Numbered from the stretch's first letter, positions 1 to 8,391 are shown. The stretch is DNA of 9,751 nt from JANRKG01 sp033763635 (GCA_033763635.1 JANRKG010000038.1:1-9751), one strand, 5' to 3'. Translations and numbers: made by a program. Notes: generated by a model not told the origin, from the letters alone.

Positions 1-2055
1 CCGGAAGGTCCGAACGCAGGGCTGATTGGTTCTCTGGCAACCCATGCCCGTGTGAATGCCTATGGTTTTATCGAAACGCCCTTCTACCCGGTTGACACGG
101 GGCGAGTGCTGAAGGATCGGCCTCCCCTCTATATGACAGCGGATGAAGAGGACGATCTGCGGGTGGCTCCTGGGGATGTCTCGATGGATGAGAATGGTTA
201 CATCCAGGGAGAATCGGTTCCCGTTCGCTATCGGCAGGACTTTACAACCACGACCCCTGATCAGGTGGACTACGTGGCTGTCTCTCCAGTACAAATCATT
301 TCGGTTGCGGCCTCTCTGATTCCATTCCTGGAGCACGATGACGCGAACCGGGCACTCATGGGATCAAACATGCAACGGCAGGCAGTTCCCCTTCTGAGGC
401 CAGAACGCCCCCTGGTAGGAACGGGTCTCGAAGCTCAAGCGGCTCGTGACTCTGGGATGGTCATCGTGAGCCGTACGGATGGGGAAGTTACCTATGTCTC
501 GGCGGACAAGATCCGAGTGCGCGATGCGCGTGGACAGGAGATCGAGTACCTCATCCAGAAGTATCAGCGCTCTAACCAAGATACGTGCTTAAATCAGCGT
601 CCGATCGTGTTTGTGGGCGATCGGGTCGTGGCAGGGCAGGTGCTTGCCGATGGTTCTGCAACGGAAGGGGGCGAACTGGCACTGGGGCAGAATATTCTCG
701 TGGTTTACATGCCCTGGGAAGGTTACAACTACGAAGATGCCATTCTGATCAGTGAGCGTCTGGTTTACGACGATATTTATACTTCGATTCACATTGAGAA
801 GTACGAAATTGAAGCCCGCCAAACCAAACTTGGACCCGAAGAAATCACGCGGGAAATCCCAAACGTCGGGGAAGATGCTTTGCGTCAACTCGATGAGAAC
901 GGGATTATTCGGGTGGGAGCCTGGGTAGAATCGGGCGACATTCTGGTTGGGAAAGTCACCCCGAAAGGGGAGTCGGACCAACCCCCTGAAGAAAAGCTAC
1001 TCCGGGCGATCTTCGGGGAGAAAGCCCGTGACGTACGGGACAATTCCCTGCGAGTTCCAAACGGTGAGAAGGGCCGGGTTGTGGATGTCCGGGTGTTCAC
1101 TCGTGAACAAGGGGATGAACTGCCCCCTGGTGCCAACATGGTTGTGCGGGTCTACGTCGCTCAAAAGCGGAAGATCCAAGTAGGCGACAAGATGGCAGGT
1201 CGTCACGGAAATAAGGGAATTATTTCCAAGATTCTGCCGATCGAAGACATGCCCTACTTACCCGATGGCACCCCCGTTGACATCGTTCTGAATCCTCTAG
1301 GGGTGCCCAGCCGGATGAATGTAGGCCAGGTATTTGAGTGCCTTCTGGCCTGGGCTGGGGAGAACCTGGGAGTGCGGTTCAAAATCGTGCCTTTCGATGA
1401 AATGCACGGGGCTGAGAAATCCCGCGAAACGGTTCACGGCAAACTGATGGAAGCGCAGCAAAAACGTAACCAGGAAACCAATGGGCGTTCCTACTGGCTC
1501 TTCGATCCGGATAACCCAGGCAAGATTCAGGTGTTTGATGGACGCACTGGGGAACCCTTCGATCGCGCCGTTACGGTTGGGAAGGCGTACATGCTGAAGT
1601 TGGTTCACCTCGTCGATGATAAGATCCATGCTCGGTCCACGGGACCCTACTCTCTGGTGACGCAGCAACCTCTGGGTGGTAAGGCGCAGCAGGGTGGGCA
1701 ACGATTCGGAGAGATGGAAGTGTGGGCACTGGAAGCCTTCGGGGCTGCTTACACCTTGCAGGAGTTGTTGACTGTAAAGTCCGATGACATGCAGGGACGG
1801 AATGAAGCGCTGAATGCGATCGTCAAAGGAAAAGCGATCCCCCGACCGGGCACTCCTGAATCCTTCAAGGTGTTGATGCGAGAGTTGCAATCCCTCTGTC
1901 TGGATGTGGCAGTGCATAAGGTTGAAACTCGCGACGATGGGACAAGCCGAGATGTGGAAGTGGACTTGATGGCAGATGTCAGCGGTCGCCGTGCCCCCTC
2001 TCGACCCACCTACGAATCCATCTCCCGTGAAGAGTTCATCGAAGACGAAGACTAG
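1..2055 (+). CDS. rpoB: RNA polymerase β subunit (RpoB), 3' part; start lies upstream of window
   Basis: This is the β subunit of DNA-dependent RNA polymerase. The reading frame is open from base 1, and the first residues (PEGPNAGLIGSLATHARVN) are the conserved RpoB block at the end of the rifampicin region. The GTG at 52 is therefore an internal Val and not a start. About 684 residues are visible; cyanobacterial RpoB is about 1,100, so roughly 400 N-terminal residues are missing. Family motifs follow in order: MGSNMQRQAVPLL, then PWEGYNYEDAILISERLV, then the signature GDKMAGRHGNKGIISK, then LNPLGVPSRMNVGQ. The C-terminal clamp and anchor region has GGKAQQGGQRFGEMEVWALE and ends in an acidic tail (EEFIEDED). 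The subunit forms one side of the active-site cleft and contacts σ and α. It is first of three rpo genes here and probably cotranscribed with rpoC1, 88 bases downstream. No truncation or frameshift is seen in the visible part. Confidence 0.98.
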   Translation, partial: PEGPNAGLIGSLATHARVNAYGFIETPFYPVDTGRVLKDRPPLYMTADEEDDLRVAPGDVSMDENGYIQGESVPVRYRQDFTTTTPDQVDYVAVSPVQIISVAASLIPFLEHDDANRALMGSNMQRQAVPLLRPERPLVGTGLEAQAARDSGMVIVSRTDGEVTYVSADKIRVRDARGQEIEYLIQKYQRSNQDTCLNQRPIVFVGDRVVAGQVLADGSATEGGELALGQNILVVYMPWEGYNYEDAILISERLVYDDIYTSIHIEKYEIEARQTKLGPEEITREIPNVGEDALRQLDENGIIRVGAWVESGDILVGKVTPKGESDQPPEEKLLRAIFGEKARDVRDNSLRVPNGEKGRVVDVRVFTREQGDELPPGANMVVRVYVAQKRKIQVGDKMAGRHGNKGIISKILPIEDMPYLPDGTPVDIVLNPLGVPSRMNVGQVFECLLAWAGENLGVRFKIVPFDEMHGAEKSRETVHGKLMEAQQKRNQETNGRSYWLFDPDNPGKIQVFDGRTGEPFDRAVTVGKAYMLKLVHLVDDKIHARSTGPYSLVTQQPLGGKAQQGGQRFGEMEVWALEAFGAAYTLQELLTVKSDDMQGRNEALNAIVKGKAIPRPGTPESFKVLMRELQSLCLDVAVHKVETRDDGTSRDVEVDLMADVSGRRAPSRPTYESISREEFIEDED

Positions 2056-2061
2056 AGGACC

Positions 2062-2091
2062 GGGGAAGTGGGAATCACCCATTTCCCCTTT
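2062..2091 (+). promoter_or_regulatory. Intergenic hairpin between rpoB and rpoC1
   Basis: Eleven bases (2062-2072, GGGGAAGTGGG) pair with 2078-2088 (CCCATTTCCCC) around a five-base AATCA loop. All pairs are Watson-Crick except one G-U. Only three T residues (2089-2091) follow, so it is at best a weak terminator. It starts 7 bases after the rpoB stop. By position it could be an attenuator, an RNase processing site or a 3'-end stabiliser that sets the RpoB to RpoC1 ratio; the role is inferred from structure only. Confidence 0.6.
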
Positions 2092-2105
2092 CGCCTCCAA
2101 CATGG

Positions 2106-2127
2106 ATCGCTACATCATCGCTACATA
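2106..2127 (+). repeat. Tandem 11-bp repeat just upstream of the rpoC1 ribosome binding site
   Basis: Two adjacent copies, ATCGCTACATC (2106-2116) and ATCGCTACATA (2117-2127), match at 10 of 11 positions. They fill the space between the intergenic hairpin and the rpoC1 Shine-Dalgarno sequence. This probably arose by local slippage duplication; no function is evident. Confidence 0.6.
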
Positions 2128-2130
2128 ATA

Positions 2131-2135
2131 AAGGA
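2131..2135 (+). promoter_or_regulatory. Ribosome binding site of rpoC1
   Basis: AAGGA lies 8 bases upstream of the ATG at 2144. It is a well-placed Shine-Dalgarno sequence and supports that start codon, which also gives the conserved cyanobacterial N-terminus MPKLEQRFDYVKIGLASPE. Confidence 0.75.
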
Positions 2136-2143
2136 ACGATACG

Positions 2144-4213
2144 ATGCCGAAGCTAGAGCAGCGATTTGACTACGTCAAAATTGGTCTGGCATCTCCAGAG
2201 CGGATTCGCCAATGGGGGGAGCGGACTCTGCCGAATAACCAGGTCGTTGGGGAAGTCACCAAACCGGAGACGATTAACTACCGAACCCTGAAACCAGAGA
2301 TGGATGGGTTGTTCTGTGAACGTATCTTTGGTCCGGCAAAAGATTGGGAGTGCCACTGCGGGAAGTACAAGCGAGTCCGGCACCGAGGAATTGTTTGTGA
2401 ACGCTGCGGGGTAGAAGTCACAGAATCGCGCGTTCGTCGCCATCGGATGGGGTATATCAAGCTGGCGGCCCCTGTCGCCCACGTCTGGTATCTCAAAGGG
2501 ATTCCTAGCTATATGGCAATTTTGCTCGATATGCCCTTGCGGGATGTGGAGCAGATTGTTTACTTCAATGCCTATGTCGTTTTGAACCCTGGTAATGCTG
2601 ACAACCTGACCTATAAGCAACTTCTCACGGAAGATCAGTGGATTGAGATTGAGGATCAGATTTATAGCGAAGACTCCCAACTGACAGGGGTTGAGGTGGG
2701 CATTGGAGCCGAAGCGCTTCAGAGTCTGTTGCAAGACATTAATCTGGAAACTGAAGCGGAACAACTCCGGGAAGAAATTGCTAATTCCAAAGGTCAGAAG
2801 CGGGCCAAGCTCATTAAGCGGCTGCGGGTAATTGACAACTTTATTGCAACCGGGGCCAAGCCTGATTGGATGGTGCTGAGTTACATTCCCGTCATTCCCC
2901 CCGATTTGCGCCCAATGGTGCAGTTGGATGGGGGCCGCTTTGCCACCTCTGACTTAAATGACCTGTATCGTCGCGTCATTAACCGGAATAACCGTCTGGC
3001 AAGATTGCAGGAGATTTTGGCTCCTGAAATCATCGTTCGGAATGAGAAGCGGATGCTGCAAGAAGCGGTAGACGCGCTCATTGATAATGGTCGTCGAGGC
3101 CGCACGGTGGTAGGAGCCAATAACCGTCCTCTAAAGTCCCTCTCAGACATTATTGAAGGGAAACAGGGTCGTTTCCGGCAAAACCTGCTGGGCAAACGGG
3201 TTGACTACTCCGGTCGTTCCGTGATTGTGGTTGGTCCCAAACTCAAGATCCACCAGTGCGGGCTACCTCGTGAGATGGCGATCGAACTCTTCCAACCGTT
3301 CGTGATCCATCGCCTGATCCGTCAGGGATTGGTCAACAACATCAAAGCCGCTAAGAAGCTGATCCAGCGAGGAGATTCTAGCGTTTGGGATGTCCTTGAG
3401 GAAGTGATTGATGGGCACCCCGTCATGCTGAACCGCGCTCCGACCCTGCACCGTTTGGGGATTCAAGCCTTTGAACCCATTCTGGTGGACGGTCGTGCGA
3501 TTCAACTTCATCCCCTGGTCTGCCCCGCCTTTAACGCTGACTTTGACGGGGACCAAATGGCGGTTCACGTTCCCCTTTCCCTGGAATCTCAGGCAGAGGC
3601 CCGCTTGTTAATGCTGGCTTCTAACAACATCCTCTCGCCTGCAACGGGTCGTCCCATTATTACCCCTAGCCAGGATATGGTGTTGGGTTGCTACTACCTG
3701 ACTGCTGAAAACCCCCTGCAACAGGAAGGGGCAGGACGTTACTTCTCCAATCTCGAAGATGCCATCATTGCCTATCAGCAGAAGGAGGTAGACCTGCACT
3801 CCTATGTGTGGCTACGGTTTGACGGAGCTGTGGAGGATGATGAACCCGAAGGCGACATCCTGGTCATGAGCGATAATTTGCAAACCCTTGATACTCAGGG
3901 CAAAGAATTGTTGGTTGTAAAGGGGGATGTGCTCTTGGAAGGCAAAGAATTTGCAGAAGGCTTAACCTGTGAACACACAGGTCAGATCGTGCAAATTACC
4001 CGTTCCCAAATTACGGTGCGGATTGGCACTTTATATGCCGTTCAAGATGTCCCTTCTGGAAAGGAAATGACCAAGATTTACCTGGGTAAGAAAACCAGGA
4101 AACCTCTTCGAAGTGTGCGGGAAGATGAAGCGGGCAACCCTATTTCCCAATATGTTCGGACCACACCGGGGCGAATTATCTACAACAAAACGGTTCAAGA
4201 AGCACTGCTTTGA
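2144..4213 (+). CDS. rpoC1: RNA polymerase γ subunit (RpoC1), with an unusual C-terminal insertion
   Basis: This is the N-terminal half of β', encoded separately in cyanobacteria and plastids. It carries the polymerase active-site metal loop. Visible landmarks: zinc site C70, C72, C85 and C88 (CHC...CERC); a NRNNRLARL block near the lid and rudder; the double-psi barrel with GKRVDYSGRSVIVVGPKLKI and NRAPTLHRLGIQAFEP; and the catalytic NADFDGD at 464-470, whose three aspartates (466, 468, 470) hold the catalytic Mg2+. The start at 2144 has a good Shine-Dalgarno sequence. The protein is 689 residues; the usual cyanobacterial length is, from memory, about 620-626. The excess is one block near residues 579-648, after which the normal C-terminus resumes (SVREDEAGNPISQYVRTTPG, then a TVQEALL end). 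The gene sits in the rpoB-rpoC1-rpoC2 operon. No core motif is missing, so it should be functional. Confidence 0.98.
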   Translation: MPKLEQRFDYVKIGLASPERIRQWGERTLPNNQVVGEVTKPETINYRTLKPEMDGLFCERIFGPAKDWECHCGKYKRVRHRGIVCERCGVEVTESRVRRHRMGYIKLAAPVAHVWYLKGIPSYMAILLDMPLRDVEQIVYFNAYVVLNPGNADNLTYKQLLTEDQWIEIEDQIYSEDSQLTGVEVGIGAEALQSLLQDINLETEAEQLREEIANSKGQKRAKLIKRLRVIDNFIATGAKPDWMVLSYIPVIPPDLRPMVQLDGGRFATSDLNDLYRRVINRNNRLARLQEILAPEIIVRNEKRMLQEAVDALIDNGRRGRTVVGANNRPLKSLSDIIEGKQGRFRQNLLGKRVDYSGRSVIVVGPKLKIHQCGLPREMAIELFQPFVIHRLIRQGLVNNIKAAKKLIQRGDSSVWDVLEEVIDGHPVMLNRAPTLHRLGIQAFEPILVDGRAIQLHPLVCPAFNADFDGDQMAVHVPLSLESQAEARLLMLASNNILSPATGRPIITPSQDMVLGCYYLTAENPLQQEGAGRYFSNLEDAIIAYQQKEVDLHSYVWLRFDGAVEDDEPEGDILVMSDNLQTLDTQGKELLVVKGDVLLEGKEFAEGLTCEHTGQIVQITRSQITVRIGTLYAVQDVPSGKEMTKIYLGKKTRKPLRSVREDEAGNPISQYVRTTPGRIIYNKTVQEALL
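3878..4087 (+). other. SBHM-like insertion within RpoC1 (residues about 579-648)
   Basis: This block is absent from the RpoC1 sequences I can recall, where the segment around the FDG near residue 560 runs almost directly into the REDEAGN-type C-terminus. Its core, at residues 612-633 (TGQIVQITRSQITVRIG...), aligns without gaps with RpoC2 residues 940-961 (SGQVIQVDGSEVTFRIA...). Nine of 22 positions are identical and about six more are conservative. A GKEF/GKDF match lies just upstream of it, offset by one gap. That RpoC2 segment is in the last SBHM-type unit of SI3. The reading frame is continuous across both edges. The similarity is seen directly; the fold and origin are inferred. Confidence 0.65.
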
Positions 4214-4322
4214 TCGGTGCAGGCCATCTTAAGGGGAAAGGATCGCACCGGAAATCTGTTCTTCAGGCATCGTGTGTGATCCGGAACCCTGCAACTTCTT
4301 ACACATGGGGCAGAGAGCAACA
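4214..4322 (+). promoter_or_regulatory. rpoC1-rpoC2 intergenic leader with possible base pairing
   Basis: This is a 109-base gap without a credible gene. CGGTGC (4215-4220) can pair with GCACCG (4245-4250), enclosing AAGGGGAAAGGA. A second short pairing is possible between CCGGA (4248-4252) and TCCGG (4280-4284), and the two overlap, so they exclude each other. There is no T-run, so a terminator is unlikely. Upstream of the rpoC2 ATG there is only a purine-rich GGGGCAGAGAG stretch rather than a clear Shine-Dalgarno sequence. The stems are short and their significance is uncertain. Confidence 0.3.
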
Positions 4323-7300
4323 ATGGCAGACCAAACTTCAATGCAAAAGCCGAAAGCTGAGGTTTTTCGCAATCGGGTGATGGATAAGGGACAGCTTAAA
4401 AAGCTGATTGCCTGGGCATTTACCAATTATGGGACCGCACGAACCGCCCAGATGGCAGACATGTTGAAGGATCTGGGCTTTCGGTATGCCACTAAAGCGG
4501 GAGTCTCAATTAGCGTCGATGATTTGCAAGTTCCTCCAGAGAAGCGGGAACTTCTGGAGGCAGCGGAGGAAGAAATCCGCACCACAGAAACTCGCTACAT
4601 GAGAGGGGAAATTACAGAAGTCGAGCGTTTCCAGAAAGTAATTGATACCTGGAATGGAACGAATGAGGACTTGAAGGATGCGGTGGTAAAACACTTCCGC
4701 TCTAACAATCCCCTGAATTCCGTTTACATGATGGCCTTCTCTGGTGCTCGCGGAAATATCTCCCAGGTTCGTCAGTTGGTGGGGATGCGGGGTCTGATGG
4801 CGAATCCCCAGGGGGAAATCATTGACCTGCCCATTAAAACAAACTTCCGGGAAGGGCTGACGGTTACGGAGTACATCATCTCTTCCTACGGTGCCCGAAA
4901 GGGATTGGTGGATACGGCATTGCGAACGGCAGACTCTGGGTATCTGACCCGGCGTTTGGTGGACGTATCCCAGGATGTCATCATTCGGGAAATTGACTGT
5001 GGCACTTCACGAGGCATTCCGCTCCGGAGTATGGTAGATGGCGATCGTATCCTGATTCCCCTGCGCGATCGGCTCTTAGGGCGCGTCCTAGCAGAGGATG
5101 TCCTCCATCCAGAAACAGGTGAGTTGATTGCTCCTCGCAACCAGGACATCTCGGATGATCTGGCTCATGTGATTGGTGCAGCTGGGGTTGAACAGCTTGT
5201 GGTTCGGTCTCCTCTGACTTGCGAAGCAACCCGATCGGTCTGTCAGCACTGCTATGGCTGGAGTCTTGCCCATGCCCATAAGGTAGACATGGGAGAAGCC
5301 GTTGGGATTATCGCCGCCCAGTCGATCGGAGAACCGGGAACTCAGTTAACCATGCGAACCTTTCACACAGGAGGGGTGTTTACTGGGGAAGTGGCTCGTC
5401 AGGTGAAGGCTTCCTTTGATGGGGTTGTTCGATTTCCAAAGAAGGGGTTACGGGTCCGTCCGCTGCGAACTCGGCACGGGGAAGATGCCCAGTTGGTGGA
5501 ATCCAACGTGGAATTGAGTCTGGAAGCTGGCGATCGGAAGGAAACTGTCGCTGTGAGCCAGGGTTCTACTCTGTTCGTGATGAAGGATGGTGCTTCGGTG
5601 AAGAAGGGCCAAATTCTTGCAGAAGTGCCGATCGCAGGTCGGACCCGAAGAACCACTGAAAAAGCCACGAAGGACGTAGCTTCCGATCTGGCAGGGGAAG
5701 TCAAATTTGCCGAAATCGTACCCGAAGAGAAAAAAGACCGTCAGGGTAACACAACCCGGATTGCTCAACGGGGCGGTCTAGTTTGGGTTCTTTCTGGTGA
5801 AGTTTATAACCTGCCCCCTGGTGCAGAACCCATTGTTAAGAACGGGGATCAAATCCAGAGCAACGATGTTCTGGCGGAAACCAAGCTAGTGACCGAGCAT
5901 GGCGGGGTCGTTCGCTTACCTCAGGAAACGGAGGGCAAGGGAGGCCGTGAGGTAGAAATTATTACCGCATCCGTCCTGCTTGACCAGGCGCGGGTGATGG
6001 TTGAAAGTCACCAAAACCGTGATCAATACCTGATTGAAACCGACTACAATCAGCGCTTTCTGCTCAAGACAACTCCCGGAACCCAGGTACGGAACGGGGA
6101 AGTGGTCGCGGAATTGATTGATGATCGCTACCATACCCAAACGGGTGGGATCATCAAGTATTCCGGCGTAGAAGTTGCTAAACGGGGTAAAGCCAAGCAG
6201 GGGTATGAAGTTGTTCAGGGAGGAACCCTTCTCTGGATTCCTGAGGAAGCCCACGAGGTCAATAAAGACATCTCCTTACTGTTGGTGGAAGACGGTCAGT
6301 ACGTTGAAGCGGGTACAGAAGTGGTGAAAGACATCTTCTGTCAAAGCAGTGGCGTTGTGGAAGTCATCCAGAAAAATGACATTTTGCGGGAGATCGTTAT
6401 CAAACCCGGTGACATCCATATGGTGGATAACCCGAACGACATTGCCGATCGGGAAGGGGCAATCTACACCCCAGGCCAGGAAGTGATTCCAGGGCTGACA
6501 GTGGATGAACTTCGCTATGCCGAGTATGTGGAAACTCCAGAAGGCCCAGCCGTATTGCTGCGTCCTGTGACTGAGTTTCCCGTTCCTGACGAACCTTCGG
6601 TCCCCAGCCAGGAATCTGCGAATGAGTCGGGCCGTTCGATTCGGTTACGGGCTGTGCAACGGTTGCCATTTAAAGATGGGGAACGGGTGAAATCCGTTGA
6701 AAGTCTCGATCTGCTCCGCACCCAATTGGTTTTGGAAATCGATAAGGATGCCCCCCAACTAGCAGCAGATATCGAGTTGGTTGCGGACGAAACCAATCCA
6801 GAGGTGATGCGTCTGCAACTGGTGATCCTCGAATCCCTGGTGATTCGTCGCGATGTGGCAGCAGACCAAACTCAGGGCAGCACCAACACTCGGATTTTGG
6901 TCAAGGATGGCGATCAGATTGCCCCTGGAGCCGTGGTTGCTCGTACCGAAATTCAATGTAAGGAAGCGGGAGAAGTGCGCGGAATTCGGGAAGGTAGTGA
7001 GGCCATCCGTCGGGTGCTGGTAGTGCGATCGGCTGATCAAATGGTGGTGGATACGGGAGCCAAAACCCCTTCCGTGAAACCAGGTGCTTTGATTGTCGCA
7101 GGGAAAGACTTCCTCGCGCCCGATCTCATTGCATCCGAATCGGGCCAAGTGATCCAGGTGGATGGCTCTGAGGTGACATTCCGCATTGCCCGTCCTTACC
7201 GCGTTTCTCCGGGAGCCGTCCTCCATATTGATGATGGGGATCTGGTGCAACGGGGAGACAACCTGGTGTTGCTGGTCTTTGAACGCACGAAGACCGGAGA

Positions 7301-8315
7301 CATTATTCAAGGTCTGCCCAGGATTGAGGAATTGCTGGAAGCCCGGAAACCGAAAGAAGCCTGTGTTCTCGCAAAACGGGGTGGCATTGCCCGCGTCTCC
7401 TACAGTGATGACGATGTGGTTGAAGTCACCGTTGAGGAACAGGATGGGGAAGTCCGGAAGTATGACCTGTTACCGGGGCAGAACCCGATCGTCAGCGATG
7501 GTCAGCAGGTCGATGCCTCGGAAGCACTGACGGACGGTCCTTCCAATCCCCATGAAATCCTGGAGATCTTCTTTGATGTCAACCGGGAATCCTTAGGAAA
7601 CTATGAAGCCGCGTTGATCAGCTTCCAGAAGGTTCAAACTTTCCTGGTGAACGAAGTTCAGTCAGTGTATCAATCTCAAGGGATTGATATTGCGGACAAA
7701 CACATTGAAGTGATTGTGCGTCAGATGACTTCTAAGGTGCGGGTCGATGATGGGGGTGATACGACCATGTTGCCCGGAGAACTCGTAGAACTGTACCAGA
7801 TCCAGCAGGTCAATGAAGCGATGTCCATTACCGGAGGTGCCCCAGCGGAATACACCCCAGTTTTATTAGGGATTACCAAAGCATCTCTGAATACTGACAG
7901 TTTCATCTCTGCTGCTAGCTTCCAGGAAACGACCCGTGTTCTGACAGAAGCAGCGATCGAAGGGAAGTCAGATTGGTTGCGTGGTTTGAAGGAAAACGTC
8001 ATCATCGGTCGTCTGATTCCTGCTGGAACGGGCTTTAATGCCTATGAAGAAGTGGGCAGCACTGATATTGACCTGTCCTACGACACCGCAGGCATCTTTG
8101 ACGAAGATGTGGATCTGAAGGATGTGGTCCTCGACGATCGCACTGCCCGGTCCTATGGGCTGGATGGTGCCTTTGACGAACGGCCCAACTTTAGCTTCGA
8201 TCGCTTAGGCGATACTGAGGCTCCTGCGCTTTTGGACGATGAATTGATTGATGATCAGTATCTACGAAGTTCTGAACCAGACGACGACTTTGAGGATGAC
8301 GAGGACGAAGAGTAA
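4323..8315 (+). CDS. rpoC2: RNA polymerase β' subunit (RpoC2) with large SI3 insertion
   Basis: This is the C-terminal half of β' and supplies the trigger loop that closes over the active site. The ATG at 4323 is chosen because MADQ... leads shortly into the conserved FRNRVMDKGQLKKLIAWAF. The frame stays open to a GTG at 4272, but those 17 extra residues look non-conserved. The protein is 1,330 residues, normal for cyanobacteria. The second zinc site is C226, C300, C307 and C310. The trigger-loop N-helix block GEAVGIIAAQSIGEPGTQL...TFHTGGV is at about 324-352. SI3, about 620-630 residues, follows. The jaw and trigger C-helix resume at GDIIQGLPRIEELLEARKP (from 992), followed by DKHIEVIVRQM and LLGITKASLNTDSF (from 1181). 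The tail is strongly acidic (DDDFEDDEDEE). It is last in the operon and followed by a strong terminator. No frameshift is seen. Confidence 0.98.
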   Translation: MADQTSMQKPKAEVFRNRVMDKGQLKKLIAWAFTNYGTARTAQMADMLKDLGFRYATKAGVSISVDDLQVPPEKRELLEAAEEEIRTTETRYMRGEITEVERFQKVIDTWNGTNEDLKDAVVKHFRSNNPLNSVYMMAFSGARGNISQVRQLVGMRGLMANPQGEIIDLPIKTNFREGLTVTEYIISSYGARKGLVDTALRTADSGYLTRRLVDVSQDVIIREIDCGTSRGIPLRSMVDGDRILIPLRDRLLGRVLAEDVLHPETGELIAPRNQDISDDLAHVIGAAGVEQLVVRSPLTCEATRSVCQHCYGWSLAHAHKVDMGEAVGIIAAQSIGEPGTQLTMRTFHTGGVFTGEVARQVKASFDGVVRFPKKGLRVRPLRTRHGEDAQLVESNVELSLEAGDRKETVAVSQGSTLFVMKDGASVKKGQILAEVPIAGRTRRTTEKATKDVASDLAGEVKFAEIVPEEKKDRQGNTTRIAQRGGLVWVLSGEVYNLPPGAEPIVKNGDQIQSNDVLAETKLVTEHGGVVRLPQETEGKGGREVEIITASVLLDQARVMVESHQNRDQYLIETDYNQRFLLKTTPGTQVRNGEVVAELIDDRYHTQTGGIIKYSGVEVAKRGKAKQGYEVVQGGTLLWIPEEAHEVNKDISLLLVEDGQYVEAGTEVVKDIFCQSSGVVEVIQKNDILREIVIKPGDIHMVDNPNDIADREGAIYTPGQEVIPGLTVDELRYAEYVETPEGPAVLLRPVTEFPVPDEPSVPSQESANESGRSIRLRAVQRLPFKDGERVKSVESLDLLRTQLVLEIDKDAPQLAADIELVADETNPEVMRLQLVILESLVIRRDVAADQTQGSTNTRILVKDGDQIAPGAVVARTEIQCKEAGEVRGIREGSEAIRRVLVVRSADQMVVDTGAKTPSVKPGALIVAGKDFLAPDLIASESGQVIQVDGSEVTFRIARPYRVSPGAVLHIDDGDLVQRGDNLVLLVFERTKTGDIIQGLPRIEELLEARKPKEACVLAKRGGIARVSYSDDDVVEVTVEEQDGEVRKYDLLPGQNPIVSDGQQVDASEALTDGPSNPHEILEIFFDVNRESLGNYEAALISFQKVQTFLVNEVQSVYQSQGIDIADKHIEVIVRQMTSKVRVDDGGDTTMLPGELVELYQIQQVNEAMSITGGAPAEYTPVLLGITKASLNTDSFISAASFQETTRVLTEAAIEGKSDWLRGLKENVIIGRLIPAGTGFNAYEEVGSTDIDLSYDTAGIFDEDVDLKDVVLDDRTARSYGLDGAFDERPNFSFDRLGDTEAPALLDDELIDDQYLRSSEPDDDFEDDEDEE
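5415..7277 (+). other. SI3 insertion of RpoC2 (repeated SBHM domains), approximate bounds
   Basis: About 620 residues (roughly 365-985) separate the two halves of the trigger loop. Short units recur with the pattern 'SG-hydrophobic ... pG..v..Gd.l', for example SFDGVVRF, GGVVRLPQ, GGIIKYSG, SSGVVEVIQ and SGQVIQVDG. This is the signature of sandwich-barrel hybrid motif domains. Cyanobacterial RNA polymerase structures are known to place this module as an arch on the enzyme surface that can contact σ. The boundaries are estimates from the flanking conserved trigger-loop helices. Confidence 0.75.
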
Positions 8316-8352
8316 TTTCTACTGCGGGTCTCAAATCCTTTAGTGCAACTTG

Positions 8353-8382
8353 CCCCCTGATGGAATCAGGGGGTTTTCTTTT
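8353..8382 (+). terminator. Intrinsic terminator of the rpoB-rpoC1-rpoC2 operon
   Basis: CCCCCTGAT (8353-8361) pairs perfectly with ATCAGGGGG (8365-8373) around a GGA loop, followed by TTTTCTTTT (8374-8382). This 9-bp GC-rich stem with a T-rich tail, 37 bases after the rpoC2 stop, is a textbook rho-independent terminator. Confidence 0.93.
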
Positions 8383-8391
8383 ATTGTGAGA

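Noticed and set aside
52..54. GTG at 52 as the start of rpoB
   Set aside because: The same frame is open upstream to base 1 and encodes the conserved PEGPNAGLIGSLATHAR block, so it is an internal Val.
1297..2103. Long minus-strand open frame opposite rpoB
   Set aside because: It lies wholly opposite a conserved coding region, has no recognisable motif and no ribosome binding site; it is a shadow of rpoB.
4272..4322. RpoC2 start at GTG 4272
   Set aside because: The added 17 residues resemble no RpoC2 N-terminus I know; the ATG at 4323 fits the family better.
6759..7310. 183-residue minus-strand open frame opposite rpoC2
   Set aside because: Same reasoning: opposite the SI3 region of a conserved gene, with no domain signature.
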